Shown: piece by piece, positions 21,886-32,748 of the stretch
Layout: every line of letters begins with the position of its first letter
Numbering within the stretch: position 1 is the stretch's first letter
Assembly (NCBI GenBank): GCA_033558025.1
Contig: JAUCEF010000007.1
Coordinates: 10,168,001 to 10,232,000, forward strand
DNA length: 64,000 nucleotides
Source of the DNA: Phytophthora sp. 'mugwort'
Lineage: Eukaryota > Oomycota > Peronosporomycetes > Peronosporales > Peronosporaceae
Direction: 5' to 3'
Notes under the pieces: model-generated
The model's database searches: none
Seen by the model: the letters and a program-made list of their open reading frames with translations, nothing else
What the model was told of the DNA's origin: nothing
Position numbers and translations under genes: made by a program

Positions 21886-23510
21886 TTAGTGTTCAGCATC
21901 GTACACGTTTTCTAGAGCTGTGACCAAATGAACGATCTCATCTGCCCACACATGGAGACATCGTCGATCCAGAAATGACGTGAGGCGGGTTCGGCTGCCC
22001 GTGAATTCGGCACGAGGATCGCACTGCCCGAAATTGACTTGCATGAGCCAAGTGACGCTGCATGAACCTTCCCACGGAGTTGGGGTAATCAACCAGCCGC
22101 CAAGGATGCAGTCAACACGGGAGCCGTGGCTAGACCCCACAACACGTGGGTCGTCCCAAGCGGTAGCATCGGCTGGTATCATTGCGATCGCAATAGTGCC
22201 GCTTTCGTCCACTCTGTTCGTACAGCACCACAATCTTTATTAGCATAGAAAAAAGCTGCCAAAAGATCAATTTTTTGTATGTATACGACTCACCTCCACG
22301 TCTTTCGCGAGATCATTTGCAACTTGCCGCGACCCAAAGAGCTCCCTTTGTAGACTGTCCGGACTGTCCACGAGTGCTCATTTTCATGACTGAGGATCTC
22401 TTCACTTTCAACAAATGGAGCCCACAAGAAGTGGCTTGGTGTTTCATCGTCAACGCTTCGATTCATCACCATGTCAAACACGGCACGAGCTGGGAAATGG
22501 CAAGTCGTGACGCGTTTGACCATGTGGAAGCTGTCCGTTACCTTGTCAAAGACTGTGTCGCAAGGTCCTGGCTTGCGATTCACTGTCCATCCGCTGTATT
22601 GGCGAGCGTGTTTCTTGAGCTCATAGAGCGCAGCAGTGAGGCTCCGGTCTTTCGAAGGTGCTGCAGCCGCCAGTGCTGGCGGGAGATTGAGGAACAAACG
22701 TAGCAAATACCATTGAGCAATGCTTCCTTGAGCTTCTCCACCTAACACCATTTTCTCGAGCGCGCAGTGAAGGAATTCTTCGAGGCCGCTTCGTCGACGG
22801 TAGAGAAACCCGTCGGTAAGTGTGTACTGACGACGTAGAGCGCAGTAGGTTTTTGGTGGCAACAGGTTCCACAGTCCTGAAGACGGAAACATCGCGCACA
22901 CGTGCAGAGCGAAGACGTAAAACTCCCGGAATCTCCGCTCGACAGTGATCTCTGAACCCCCAAGTGACGGTACACGTGTAGTGAGTGAGTAAACAGCGAC
23001 TTGGTTTGGAGTCACACGCACATTGCGCACGTCACACTGAAGTAACGCGTTGTGGTGTGCGGTACTTCGACGACGCGGGTGATCCACAGATGGAAGAGAC
23101 CTCGCTGCTGGAAAAGGAAATGATACTGAAGGAATCGATGGAATTCGAGTCTCGGAGACCGACGCAGAGCGCTGTAACACAGCAATTTGCTTCTGTTTCA
23201 TTGCAGGTTCGGATAGTTGCGACGTCGAGTTGGCACGGTCAAGATGACGCGGCGAAATTTGGTCGGGTTGGTTCATGTGGGTGTTTTCTTTCCCAAGTTT
23301 CTTGGTAGACGACTTGTCCAGCACTGCGCCGATGAATGAGCTCGCTCTGGCTGCAGTCTTGAGGAACAGGAGCTTGGTCGGAGATGGTGGGGCACCGGAG
23401 CAGTCGTGCTCTTCACTTTCCTCGACGGATAACTGCGCACGGCAGTCTCGACATACAACAGTCGGGCCTTCCCATTCGTCTTGGTCACTCGTTGCGAGAC
23501 CAGGCTCCAT
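21886..23510 (-). CDS. PX-START domain lipid-binding protein
   Basis: Two exons on the minus strand, 23510-22294 and 22234-21886, joined at a GT-AG intron of 59 nt (RKTW-R to LWCC), give 521 residues. Residues 20-37 hold C-x2-C-x11-H-x-C, a small zinc-binding-like motif. About 150-275 looks like a PX phosphoinositide-binding domain (VAVYSLTTRV, RRFREFYVFALHV, LLPPK, YRRRSGLEEFLHCALEKM). About 300-510 is a START-like lipid-transfer domain, ending in SCSVTWLMQVNFGQ. The likely role is a membrane-tethered lipid sensor or carrier. Oomycetes are rich in FYVE-START proteins; a PX-START combination is less familiar to me. It lies tail-to-tail with the repeat-protein gene and 158 bp downstream of the next minus-strand gene. 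Confidence 0.72.
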
Positions 23511-23668
23511 TTTGACGTCAACTTGGGAGAAGTGGTGCCAACTGAAAAGTGTCGAGTCTATTCACACGAAACCAAAATAGGGGGAGGGTCCTTGGCCCAG
23601 AACACGAGGATTGAGTATTTTTGTATATTTTGTATATTTGTTTTGAAGAGCTGCTACATGTGTCCTCT

Positions 23669-25867
23669 TCAAACTCCTGATGTGGATCGTGCGACTGTAA
23701 ATATCTGGCGAGGACCGCCAATCACCCGAGCACTTGGAATTCTTTTGCACTGTTCCGAAAGCTTTGTCGAGGTATTAAAGGAAGAACTTGCACCATTCCC
23801 GGTAGTTGATTTCCTCGCCGAAACTTTTTTCGTACCACGATATGCACTCTTGACGACGTCAGTAGTAGCCCCAGAGAGAGAGAAAAACGGCGCCGATCCT
23901 ATCAAAAGCGTGGTGGCTGCAGATGGGGGAGATTCGGGGGCTCGAGGACGTTGCACTTTCAATCTGCGCAACGGGTTTGCTACATGACACTGGTTAGTTG
24001 GTCTCTCGGTCAGGATTCGTGCCCTGCTATGACCAATTCTTGAAGTTGTTTGCCATGCCTGAGGTCGTCTTGGCTGTTGAAATAGTTGGACAGGTTCATG
24101 ATCGTATCTACCGCCACGGGTTGAATTTAGAGACGTTTTGGGTCTTTCATCTGTTGCTATACTCAAAGACTCGAGTCCCCGAGAAGTTCGAGCACCTCGA
24201 CCTCGGTAGGTGTTCTTACTGGTGTCTGACACCCGAGACAAAGGCACCCCAACACGCATCGACGGAGGCCGAGGTCGAGATCTGCCAGTTGTGGGATTTC
24301 GAGTAGGTAGAGCGGGGCGTAATGGAGTTTTTGTGCCAGAACGGAATGTCAATGAGGCCTGAGTCGCCCCACGACTTTGAGCAATAAACGCTTCAATCCG
24401 ATCGATATCATCCTCGTCATCACACTGCGTCAAAAAGGTCGAGCCTCCGATTTGTCGGTCTCCACAACGTTTTATAGGACCCGGTCGACTTTGCAACTTT
24501 TTCTTCAACGATTCCTTTCGCGCAACGAGCGAGCGAGATCCCGTTGTTGTCTTAGTTTGTCGTTTAGTAAGACCACTGATAGTGGGGGCTTGACCATATG
24601 AATGAGGGTTTGTAGATGAGTTTGATCGTCGTTTATGGACGAGCGGATCTTGCCACTTGGCAACGTTCCGCTTCGATGTCGCTAATGTTGGCACCGGAAG
24701 TGCAGAATTTACAACTCGTTTGCTTTGTCCACCACGAAATGTTGCTGGGGTTTTAGTTTTCTTCGTAGTTGTGACACGTCTGCAACTTACAGCTATAGCA
24801 GCAGATAGCGGACTCAACGGTGCTCGGTTAGTATTGGCTGCCTCACGTTTCTCTCGCTGCCTTGGTGACAGAGCCTGCAGGGTTGAGGAATGGCCGGAAA
24901 TTGGATTCGCGAGGCGGTCGATGGTTTCGCGTCGTGTCTTTCGCACGACAGGTGCTGTACCATACGTGCTCGTCATGTACGCGAGGCGGGAAGCTACAGT
25001 GTCAACTCTCGGTACTGTGAAAGATTCGTTGAAAACGGCGTCATTTTTCTGTTGAGTTCCTTTAATTCGGTCTCTCGCAGGATCTGGACAAGCCATGCTT
25101 CTTGATGTTGGAGTTATCGCCATACCAGGATAAAAGCTGAGTAACTCTGGGCGCGGGGTGTGCAGCACAGTTTTTAGATTAAGATTTTCAAGAAACTGCA
25201 TCGTTTCTTGCTTGAGTTTGTCGTCGTTGTTGGAGTTCTGATTGTTGACTGCGAACGATAAACTGCTGCTGAATCTTCGCTCGCGAGTCAAGAACTGGGC
25301 TTTCTTTGGTGCCGTGTTACCATCATTATACTCGTTCAGTCCATCGTCGAAGCAGCTCTCGTCTTCCTCTTCCACTTGTTCCAGCTCTGAAAGTCGACGA
25401 GAAGCTCGCTGTGAATCTATCTTCTTGTCATCTTCGTCGTCATCGTCAGGACGAGCATTCACAAGCTCTTCAAGTCGTAGACGAGGGATGAACGGAGTTG
25501 ATAGTACAAGTGGTGATGGTGCAGATTTCATGGGGGCGAGATGTTGTCTAGGATTCGGATTTCCAGTCAATGAACCTACACGTTGCGTGGCAGGTTTCTG
25601 CGGTATGAACGTTGGTACTGCGAGCTTATAACTCCCAGGAGCTTCCTCACCCACCTCAACATCATTCTCACCTGCAAAAAGGTCACGGAAAAGTTCTTCA
25701 TCTTCTTCTTGCGCCCGAGAGCGAGATGTCGAGACTGCAGATGTGGGGGAGAAACTGGCACGATGGACAATGCGAGTCGAGAACTCAGAAAAGGAATCGA
25801 CCGAGTAGTTCGGGGCAACGGGCGATGGCGACGAGAATGACAACGGAGCTAACAAACTTCCTGTCAT
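23669..25867 (-). CDS. Unrecognised Ser/Thr/Arg-rich protein
   Basis: One uninterrupted frame of 732 residues. I do not recognise it. The N-terminal quarter contains an acidic patch (EEDEELFRDLFAGENDVEVGEE) and a long Asp/Glu run (DDDDEDDKK). The rest is basic, rich in Ser, Thr, Arg and Pro, and has many SP/TP sites (SPRQREK, LSPLSAA, TPRPE), as expected of a phosphorylated, mostly disordered protein. A short segment around residue 245 (NLKTVLHTPRPELLSFYPG) looks more ordered. No signal peptide, membrane segment or enzyme motif is visible. A microtubule- or chromatin-associated role would fit the composition but is only a guess. It is encoded just upstream of the PX-START gene on the same strand. 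Confidence 0.6.
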   Translation of the reverse strand: MTGSLLAPLSFSSPSPVAPNYSVDSFSEFSTRIVHRASFSPTSAVSTSRSRAQEEDEELFRDLFAGENDVEVGEEAPGSYKLAVPTFIPQKPATQRVGSLTGNPNPRQHLAPMKSAPSPLVLSTPFIPRLRLEELVNARPDDDDEDDKKIDSQRASRRLSELEQVEEEDESCFDDGLNEYNDGNTAPKKAQFLTRERRFSSSLSFAVNNQNSNNDDKLKQETMQFLENLNLKTVLHTPRPELLSFYPGMAITPTSRSMACPDPARDRIKGTQQKNDAVFNESFTVPRVDTVASRLAYMTSTYGTAPVVRKTRRETIDRLANPISGHSSTLQALSPRQREKREAANTNRAPLSPLSAAIAVSCRRVTTTKKTKTPATFRGGQSKRVVNSALPVPTLATSKRNVAKWQDPLVHKRRSNSSTNPHSYGQAPTISGLTKRQTKTTTGSRSLVARKESLKKKLQSRPGPIKRCGDRQIGGSTFLTQCDDEDDIDRIEAFIAQSRGATQASLTFRSGTKTPLRPALPTRNPTTGRSRPRPPSMRVGVPLSRVSDTSKNTYRGRGARTSRGLESLSIATDERPKTSLNSTRGGRYDHEPVQLFQQPRRPQAWQTTSRIGHSRARILTERPTNQCHVANPLRRLKVQRPRAPESPPSAATTLLIGSAPFFSLSGATTDVVKSAYRGTKKVSARKSTTGNGASSSFNTSTKLSEQCKRIPSARVIGGPRQIFTVARSTSGV

Positions 25868-26030
25868 TGTCGTCTTTTAGGTCTTCGCTTCTATGAATTG
25901 AATGAGAGTTAAACTTTGTTGCATGGGGTGTTATTTTTGATTGATTAATTATTTATTCCAAGCTTTTGCACGTATACGGAACGGTCACCAAGTGCAAGAT
26001 ACGCTCGGTAAATTACTTTGGACGATCGAG

Positions 26031-28766
26031 ATGGCGCCGCCTCCACCGCCACCGAGAGCTCCACCGCCGCCCAGAGCGAAGGTGCCACCGCCACCACAAG
26101 CCAAACCCGTCGCAGCTCCAGGTGGCGTTAGCTCCGATGATAGTTCCAATGGGGTCCCACAGCAACAGATTCCACCGCCGCCGCGTAATGCTCCAGGTTT
26201 GCCAAGAGGTCCACCTCCTCGTCCTCCGAGTCAACCACCTCCTCCAAGTCGTCCACCTGGAGCTGCTCCAGGTCCACCACGTAGTCCTCCACCTCGTCCA
26301 CCACCAGGTCCACCACGTAGTCCTCCACCTCGTCCACCACCAGGTCCACAAGGACAGCCAAGTGTCCCTCCTCCTCCGCGTGGTGCGCCACCAGGACCTC
26401 CAAAAGACCGAGCTCCCCAGCCACCGAAAGACGCGCCTCCTCCACTGCCAGTTCACAATGAGCCTGAAAAAGACAGCGCCGCTGAAGCTGCTGCCAGTCT
26501 TGCCGCCATCCAGAAGTTGCTGCGCCGTGGACGATTGAGTTTCACGTTGTTGGAGGCACGTGAGCTTCGACGCAAAGGTGGATCAGTGGACACAAGACGA
26601 TTCAGTGCCGACCCGTACGTGAAACTAACGGTGGGCTCGAACCCGCTGTCCGCTATGGAGAAGCGCAGCAAGACGCTCAAGAAGAGCGGAACTCCCGTCA
26701 TTTTCCACGAAGAAATCGTGTCATTTGACCTCACAGAGCCTGTCACCCTCGTGACTGACGGCGATCTACCGATCACGATCGAGGTCTTCGACGAGAACTT
26801 GCTCTCGGACGAGCTACTGGGACAAGTCACGTTATCAGCGCTGCGGTTCTTTGATGGCCAGCCACATCGCGAGGTTTTTCCTCTTTCATTGCCTGCTATG
26901 CCGGGCGCTCCTTGCGGCGAGATTGAGATGGAGGTGAAGCTGGAAGAAGCACTGGTCGGTATGCTGTCGATCGTCCTAATGGAAGGTCGAAACCTCAAGA
27001 GTATGGAGCTCATCGGGAAGCAAGACCCATACTGTCAAGTCTCCATTGGCAAGTTCACAAAGCGCGGCAAAACCGTCGAGCGTGGTGGACGTAACCCGTA
27101 CTTTGGAGAGGAAGAGCTGCTCTTTTGGTTCGGGGACGATCTCTGGACGCAGCAAATGATGGTTCGAGTATTCGACGAAGACATTGGCAGTGACGACCTG
27201 ATTGGCGACGCAAAGTTTTCCGTGCTGCATTTCATGGCACACCATGGCGCTCAGGAACATGCAATTCCGCTGCAAAATAAAGGAACTCCAGCCGGTGAAA
27301 TCTTGATTCGGATTGAGTTTTTGCCAGCAGGTTTGCTCACAGTCACGTGTCATGCAGCTAAACAGCTTCGTAGTGTAGACGCTATTGGACGGCAAGATCC
27401 TTACGCGAAGTTCACTCTGGACGGCCGAGCTACGCAAATGATTCAAAGGACCAAGACAGACACGGACGGCAGTAGTGAGCCGGAATGGGGAGCTCAAGTC
27501 TTCCAGTTTGACGTTGTAGATCAGTTTATCTTGCAGGTGGAGGTCTGGGACGAAGATTCGGTTGGTGCTGACGACCTCATTGGCGCGGCGTCACTATCGC
27601 TTTTGCCACTTTTCCGGTACGGCTATGCTGATGACTGGCTCAAGCTCTGGGTCAAAGGCCGATTCGGGAACAAGGATCCTGCTGGGTTGCTGCATCTCGA
27701 GATGAGCTTTGAAGGTCCAGCAGGTGTAGCTTACCCACAGCATCAGGTCGGTATGGACAGGTTCACTGAGAAGGAGCGTCGAACGAAGGAAACGGCAGGG
27801 ATTATCCCATCAGCTTCTGAGCCTGATGGTGGTGGACAGGATGCTGTGATGGCTGCCAAAGCTCTCGCACTCACTCGACCAGCAAAACGCGTTATCGAGA
27901 ATAGTAGCGAGTTCTCCGAAGAAGAGCTTCTGGGCGCGTTCCGATTCCTTGATGTGGACAAAAATTCCTTCATTGGGGCAGCAGAACTTCGCCATCTTTT
28001 GATCTGCATGGGTGAGCTCATTACTGATGCGGAGGTCGACGAAATGGTGCGGCTTTGCGACACGGACGGTGACGGACAAGTGAGTTTCGATGAGTTCCGA
28101 CGAATGGCAATACATCCTGACCCAGGCGGGCCAGAGTTTGCTACGACAATGGTGGAGGCCGAGGCTGAAGAACCGGTGTCAATTAGTACTGGATCAGTTA
28201 TTGCTGTGGAAGACAAACAGCGTCAGCAGGAAATTAAACAGGAGAAGTCCAAACTCATGCGGCGGTTCGTCGAGGACACTCATCCGAACCTTGAGTTGCT
28301 GGAGCGTGTGGCCAGAAAGTTTCGTCAAATGCAGCACGATGTCTTGGATTTTGAGGACTTTTGCTCGTTATTCGAGGTGGAACCCACCGGTGAGTATCGA
28401 CGTCTGTTTGCATTGTTTACCCCGGACAATCAAAGCGACTCTGGTGCAGACTTGCGCGAGATCCTTCTCGCTGCGGTCAACTTTCTCACTGGCGTCGACC
28501 GCACGCAGCGTGTTCGCTTCTGCTTTGAAATCTTCGACGACGATCACAATGGATTCATCACGGAAGATGAACTGGTGAATATCCTGCGCGCTAACTACTT
28601 GGCCACGACTGATGATCAAGTGCGCAAAAAAGCCCAAACAATTCTGCGCCAAGCTGACGATGATGGGGATGGCCGAGTGAGTTTAGATGAGTTTCATGCC
28701 ATCTCGCGCAAGTTCCCGAATCTCCTTTTCCCGCCTCATGACACAGACGGCAGCAGCAACAAGTAG
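26031..28766 (+). CDS. Proline-rich, triple-C2, four-EF-hand protein
   Basis: Single exon, 911 residues. Residues 1-150 are almost all Pro with Gly/Arg (PPRSPPPRPPP units). Three C2 domains follow at about 165-300 (GRLSFTLLEARELRR, DPYVKLTVG), 308-425 (GMLSIVLMEGRNLKS, GKQDPYCQVSIG) and 433-560 (GLLTVTCHAAKQLRS, GRQDPYAKFTLDG); each has the Asp-Pro-Tyr calcium-loop signature. EF-hands come in two pairs, about 627-695 (DVDKNSFIGAAEL; DTDGDGQVSFDEF) and 825-895 (DDDHNGFITEDEL; DDDGDGRVSLDEF), all with plausible 12-residue loops. The protein should bind calcium and acidic membranes; a role in calcium-regulated membrane or cytoskeletal assembly is inferred. The frame is open upstream to 25941, but the ATG at 26031 starts the Pro-rich region. 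Bases 26271-26342 are a perfect 36-bp tandem duplication. Confidence 0.82.
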   Translation: MAPPPPPPRAPPPPRAKVPPPPQAKPVAAPGGVSSDDSSNGVPQQQIPPPPRNAPGLPRGPPPRPPSQPPPPSRPPGAAPGPPRSPPPRPPPGPPRSPPPRPPPGPQGQPSVPPPPRGAPPGPPKDRAPQPPKDAPPPLPVHNEPEKDSAAEAAASLAAIQKLLRRGRLSFTLLEARELRRKGGSVDTRRFSADPYVKLTVGSNPLSAMEKRSKTLKKSGTPVIFHEEIVSFDLTEPVTLVTDGDLPITIEVFDENLLSDELLGQVTLSALRFFDGQPHREVFPLSLPAMPGAPCGEIEMEVKLEEALVGMLSIVLMEGRNLKSMELIGKQDPYCQVSIGKFTKRGKTVERGGRNPYFGEEELLFWFGDDLWTQQMMVRVFDEDIGSDDLIGDAKFSVLHFMAHHGAQEHAIPLQNKGTPAGEILIRIEFLPAGLLTVTCHAAKQLRSVDAIGRQDPYAKFTLDGRATQMIQRTKTDTDGSSEPEWGAQVFQFDVVDQFILQVEVWDEDSVGADDLIGAASLSLLPLFRYGYADDWLKLWVKGRFGNKDPAGLLHLEMSFEGPAGVAYPQHQVGMDRFTEKERRTKETAGIIPSASEPDGGGQDAVMAAKALALTRPAKRVIENSSEFSEEELLGAFRFLDVDKNSFIGAAELRHLLICMGELITDAEVDEMVRLCDTDGDGQVSFDEFRRMAIHPDPGGPEFATTMVEAEAEEPVSISTGSVIAVEDKQRQQEIKQEKSKLMRRFVEDTHPNLELLERVARKFRQMQHDVLDFEDFCSLFEVEPTGEYRRLFALFTPDNQSDSGADLREILLAAVNFLTGVDRTQRVRFCFEIFDDDHNGFITEDELVNILRANYLATTDDQVRKKAQTILRQADDDGDGRVSLDEFHAISRKFPNLLFPPHDTDGSSNK
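26271..26342 (+). repeat. 36-bp tandem repeat, two perfect copies
   Basis: Units at 26271-26306 and 26307-26342 are identical, followed by the first 7 bases of a third. They encode repeated PGPPRSPPPRPP units inside the proline-rich region, so copy-number variation would stay in frame. Confidence 0.9.
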
Positions 28767-28867
28767 AACGTCTCCGACTCTACTATAATTATCCGAGAAA
28801 CGCTACAATTGTGACGCTTATCTGTCCAGCTTTCGTTCGGTTCTTTGTCCAGTTTCTCCGTCATTCA

Positions 28868-30936
28868 ATGCGGTCTCTCGATCCACTTCCCGTTGACGTG
28901 GCTGTCGATTCGTCCGAGCGACAGGATTCAACCTCAAGCGGTAGCACTAGCAGCAACAATGGTGGCATCATCCATTCTGGTCTTGGAGAGGTCAGTACAG
29001 TACGTCTCCACTTGATAGCGGTTTTCTCTTCTCTAACGTTTTCTTGATGCAGGCAAAACATTTGAGAGAGCGGCTAAATACTGCGCAAGTGAAAGTCAAG
29101 AGACTTCAACGCCTCGAAGCTGCACTCGTCGACTTCTTCATGGAGGTCATGGACCGGAGCGAAAACAACGGACCTGATAGTGCTGCGAAGTCCATCGACA
29201 CTGAGTCCTCTTTTGCACGAAACAAACGCAAAGAACAATTTCTCAAGAAGGCCGAAGGTGACCCGATCTCATTACTTAACGCGTTACGAACACATTTGCG
29301 TCTGCAGTTTGCTGAGCAGGAGGCCCAACAGGCTGCAGCCGAGCGACAAGCACTCGCAGAAGATTTAATCAACCAGCACAAGGAACAGAACGCTCAAGAG
29401 CAGTTTCAGCAGCTTCAACTCACGTGCAAACAATTAACCGAGCAGCAGAACTCGTTGAGACATCAGCTGGATCAACAAGACGTTGATCAGACACGTACAC
29501 GATGCCAATACGAAACGTTGGTCGAAGAGCTTAAGGTTCAAGTGCAGGACGAGCGGTCTCGAGAGCAGACTGCACAGTTGCTCGTAACTAAACAACAGCA
29601 AGAGATCGCAACGCTCCAAGAGATTCGACATACTTTGATCAAAGCTGCACAAAGCCACAAGAATCTTGATGGCGCCCGAACTCCAAGAGCAACAACTGGG
29701 GATCTTCCTGACGCGAATAGTAATAATTCAAGCGCTGGTCTTGCGGCATCTGCGTCAGGACCAGGTACGTCGGATTTCTTCGGAACGCCGGCTGAAAACC
29801 AAACTCTGCGACGTGCCCTGCGTAAGTATGAAATCAAAGTGGCGCAGACGGAGGCAGCGAACGACGAACACAAGCGCGAAGTGCAGCGGTTGCAGCAACA
29901 GCTCACAGGTTTGCGTCGAAGCACACAGTTCCAAATGTACTCGCGACTCGAGAAAAAGTCGCGTCAAGTGCATGAACTTGCAGACGAGCTCAAGAGACAA
30001 CTGACAGAGAGTGAGGCTGACTTATTGCGCACGAAAGGAACTCTGAAGGAGCGCGACATCCAAGTGCAAAAGATGAGGGACGAGTACGCGAGGCTGTTCA
30101 CTGCTATTCAAAAGCAGAAACAGCCAGCGCATTACTCTCCATCCAAGCTTTCGCGAGCATCGAGTACACTGCAGCTTTCGACACCGCTGCAACCCCACGC
30201 CCTGCAGCTACCACTACGATTATCTGGAGCTGGAACTACGGAAGCTCTTGACAATGCTGTGTCAGCTACACCTGCGAATGGTGAACACCCATACGTTGTT
30301 GAATACTATCGCTCTGAAGCAGCACGCGTGGAGAGAGAGTCTGAAGCGTTGAAACTGCAAATTCGACGCATGATGGCATCCGAGCAGCTACACAAGCAGA
30401 AAACTCGGGTCATGCAGGCAGAAACGCAAAAACTCACACTGGAGCGAGAGCAGCTACGTGCAGACTTGGACCGAGCTAAGAAGCACAACACACTGCAGAG
30501 TATTGCAATGCACCAACAGAAACCACGTCATTTGGCAGAGACTCGAAAAAGAGGTCTTAGAACCACATGTGAAGAGGTGAAACAGCTGCAGGAGCGCAAT
30601 GTATTTCTCGAGGAACGCTTCCGCAAGTCACTCCAGAACAACGCGGCCATCGCCACAGTCGGTGCCGTAGCTCGTTTAAGGAGCTCCGTGTCTGTTCCTT
30701 CTCGTATAGGCGGCCCCGACCCTGTCGGCGACTCGGAGGCCGGTGGAGCCGAAATTCCGAGACAGAACTCAACAATTCTGACCACATCTCGCCCGGCATC
30801 AGCTCATGCCGTTACTTTGAACAAAGAGTGTGGAGGTTCCTTCTGGTCATTAGATGCAGCCACACTGCAGTCACTGCAACAAGTCAAGCGGGCAACTCGA
30901 ATACAGCGGCCCCAATCCGCTATCCCAATCAAGTAG
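28868..30936 (+). CDS. Coiled-coil protein, unrecognised
   Basis: Two exons, 28868-28990 and 29053-30936, joined in frame at a 62-nt GT-AG intron (GLGE to AKHLRERL), about 668 residues. Most of the protein is heptad-rich coiled coil with high Gln/Glu/Arg (LRERLNTAQVKVKRLQRLEA; QQQEIATLQEIRHTLIK; LEKKSRQVHELADELKRQL), broken by short linkers. The C-terminus (ATRIQRPQSAI) is basic. No enzyme motif is seen. The layout suits a structural or centrosome/flagellar-base protein, which is a guess. The ATG at 28868 sits inside a TCATTCAATG word that resembles the oomycete initiator; the next in-frame start upstream is at 28811. It begins 101 bp after the C2/EF-hand gene on the same strand. Confidence 0.7.
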
Positions 30937-31063
30937 TTGACTGTTTCACTCAAGCAGACACCAGCAAGGATCCGTTATTTTTGGGTGAGTCGACAACCGA
31001 AGTGCTTAATCCCTTGCATTGAAGCCTCTCTTCCAAGAAAGCAGCTCAGTTTGGCCTCATAAC

Positions 31064-32681
31064 ATGGACAGTAACTTGGACAGCCTTGATGGTTCGAGGC
31101 ACGAGCGTGTGACAAAAGCACTCGAGCAGGTCAACGGGTTCCGATATCGTACGACGTTTGCGGTTTTTCCTCCACCAATAAAGTTAAAGCTGATACTTCG
31201 TTCTGTTTGCCAGGGTACCACCCAGCCCCGAATGATGGCAAGAAGATGTTACGCTTCGACTCGGACGAGGACGACGACCTGAATGATAATGAAGAAGATG
31301 GCGACGACAGCTCGAATGATGAGGCTCAGCGGCGACAATGCCGGACGTCAAGCAAAGAAAAGATCCTGGATCACGATCCGGACGCCCCAGCGCTGACTTT
31401 AGATGACCACATTGAGAACCTTTTGCGCAAGACGCGAACGTTGGCAATGCTGAAGATCGCCAATAATACAGCAGGCACGATCCCGTCTGACAGCGAGGAT
31501 GATAGTGACGAAGCCGACGACGTCGTGTCTGAAGTGCTCAGTATCCACAGTCTCTCTACAGTGGGGTCACCGAAATACGGGACCCCATCCAGCAAGCTGT
31601 CTAGTCTCGGTAGTGCCTCTAGCATGGGCGGGCATCAATCCAGTCTGCTTGGAACGGCAGCAATGAGGTTGGCGCGGACTCTCAGCGCATTTCTTTGCCT
31701 GCCTCGCGCTATCAGCTATGGTGACTTAGAAGCGGTGAGTACGGTCCTCCTTTGGGCTGCCACGATTTGATCTCTAACCCATGTTTCCGCTCATAGATTA
31801 CCGAAAAGTTGCTGGAATCGCCTCCAAATGACCAATTTGATGATGACGAGTATGCACATCTCATTGACTGTCATGTGGACTCGGCTCGTGACGATGATAA
31901 TCACATCGAGACCGAGGAAGACGAACCTATCTGGAAACGCCGCAATTCGGTATGTTTTGTGTCTTCGTACGCACGAGTAAGTAAACCTGACAACAAATTT
32001 ACACGAGAAACAGCGACCGATTCGACCACTGGCCCTTTCAGAAGACACGACGAACTTGGAGCTGGTGAGTCTCAACGTCAATCTTCTTGATAAAAAATCC
32101 CGTCACCAATTTCAGGACTCGTCTTTGCTTTTTGTAGCATCAACGACAAATATTCATGGAGGCGAATCGTTTCGGAGGTGTTTCATCACGAGTAAGTTTA
32201 CCACCTCTGGGTATCTTTTTGTACTCTCCCAATGCTCCAGTAAGCCACTGACTCATAAAATGCCACCTTCTAGAATTTCTTCCTTGCGTCTAGCAAGCAT
32301 CTTCTATTGAAAGATGACTCGAAAGGTAGCATGTACTTCGGCGTAAGTCCCAGTGGACGCTTGCTCGGATCATCCACGACTGGTTCTAGCATGAGCTTGA
32401 ACATCGGTAGACAAGGAAGTGGCTTCACAGTTACATCCAACTCCAGTGGCAACGAAGCAGGAGAGGTCGCGACAAGCCCGTTCAACGAAGAGGAGTACGT
32501 CAAGTGGCGGACGCAAGTAAAAGACGACTATCTCGCATGGCTGAACGCCAAGGTGGATGCCCAGAAGCGCCGCAAATCACGCATCAAGAAAGTGGATCCG
32601 AACAAAAAGCCACGTTGGTTGCTGCTGTACGAGGCCAGCAAGCACCCGACGCAGAAGTACCGGCCGGACGAGAAGGCGTAA
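31064..32681 (+). CDS. Six-exon acidic protein, unrecognised
   Basis: I join 31064-31148, 31214-31734, 31797-31949, 32014-32064, 32138-32191 and 32274-32681, about 423 residues. The joints keep frame (GFRY-R to YHPAPNDGKKM; GDLEA to ITEKLLES; RRNS to RPIRPLAL; TNLEL to HQRQIFMEAN; GVSSR to NFFLASSKHLL). Two exons are only 51 and 54 nt. Residues 35-70 and 120-150 are Asp/Glu/Ser-rich (DSDEDDDLNDNEED, PSDSEDDSDEADD). A helical stretch follows (ALTLDDHIENLLRKTRTLAML). The C-terminus (VDAQKRRKSRIKKVDPNKKPRW) is strongly basic. I do not recognise the family. An alternative acceptor 27 nt upstream of exon 5 would put that exon out of phase with exon 6. Exon choice in the middle needs transcript support. 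Confidence 0.6.
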
Positions 32682-32748
32682 CTGGTTCACTTTGTCTCGA
32701 TTCGGATGCTTAACTACCCCGTTTGCTTCATTTACGACTTGCTCACTT

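Noticed and set aside
26013..26456. 147-codon minus-strand frame rich in Trp and Arg
   Set aside because: It is the mirror of the proline codons of the C2/EF-hand gene.
32116..32190. Alternative acceptor for exon 5 of the acidic six-exon gene at 32116
   Set aside because: It would leave phase 1 before the phase-0 exon 6; the acceptor ending at 32137 keeps frame and gives HQRQIFMEAN.
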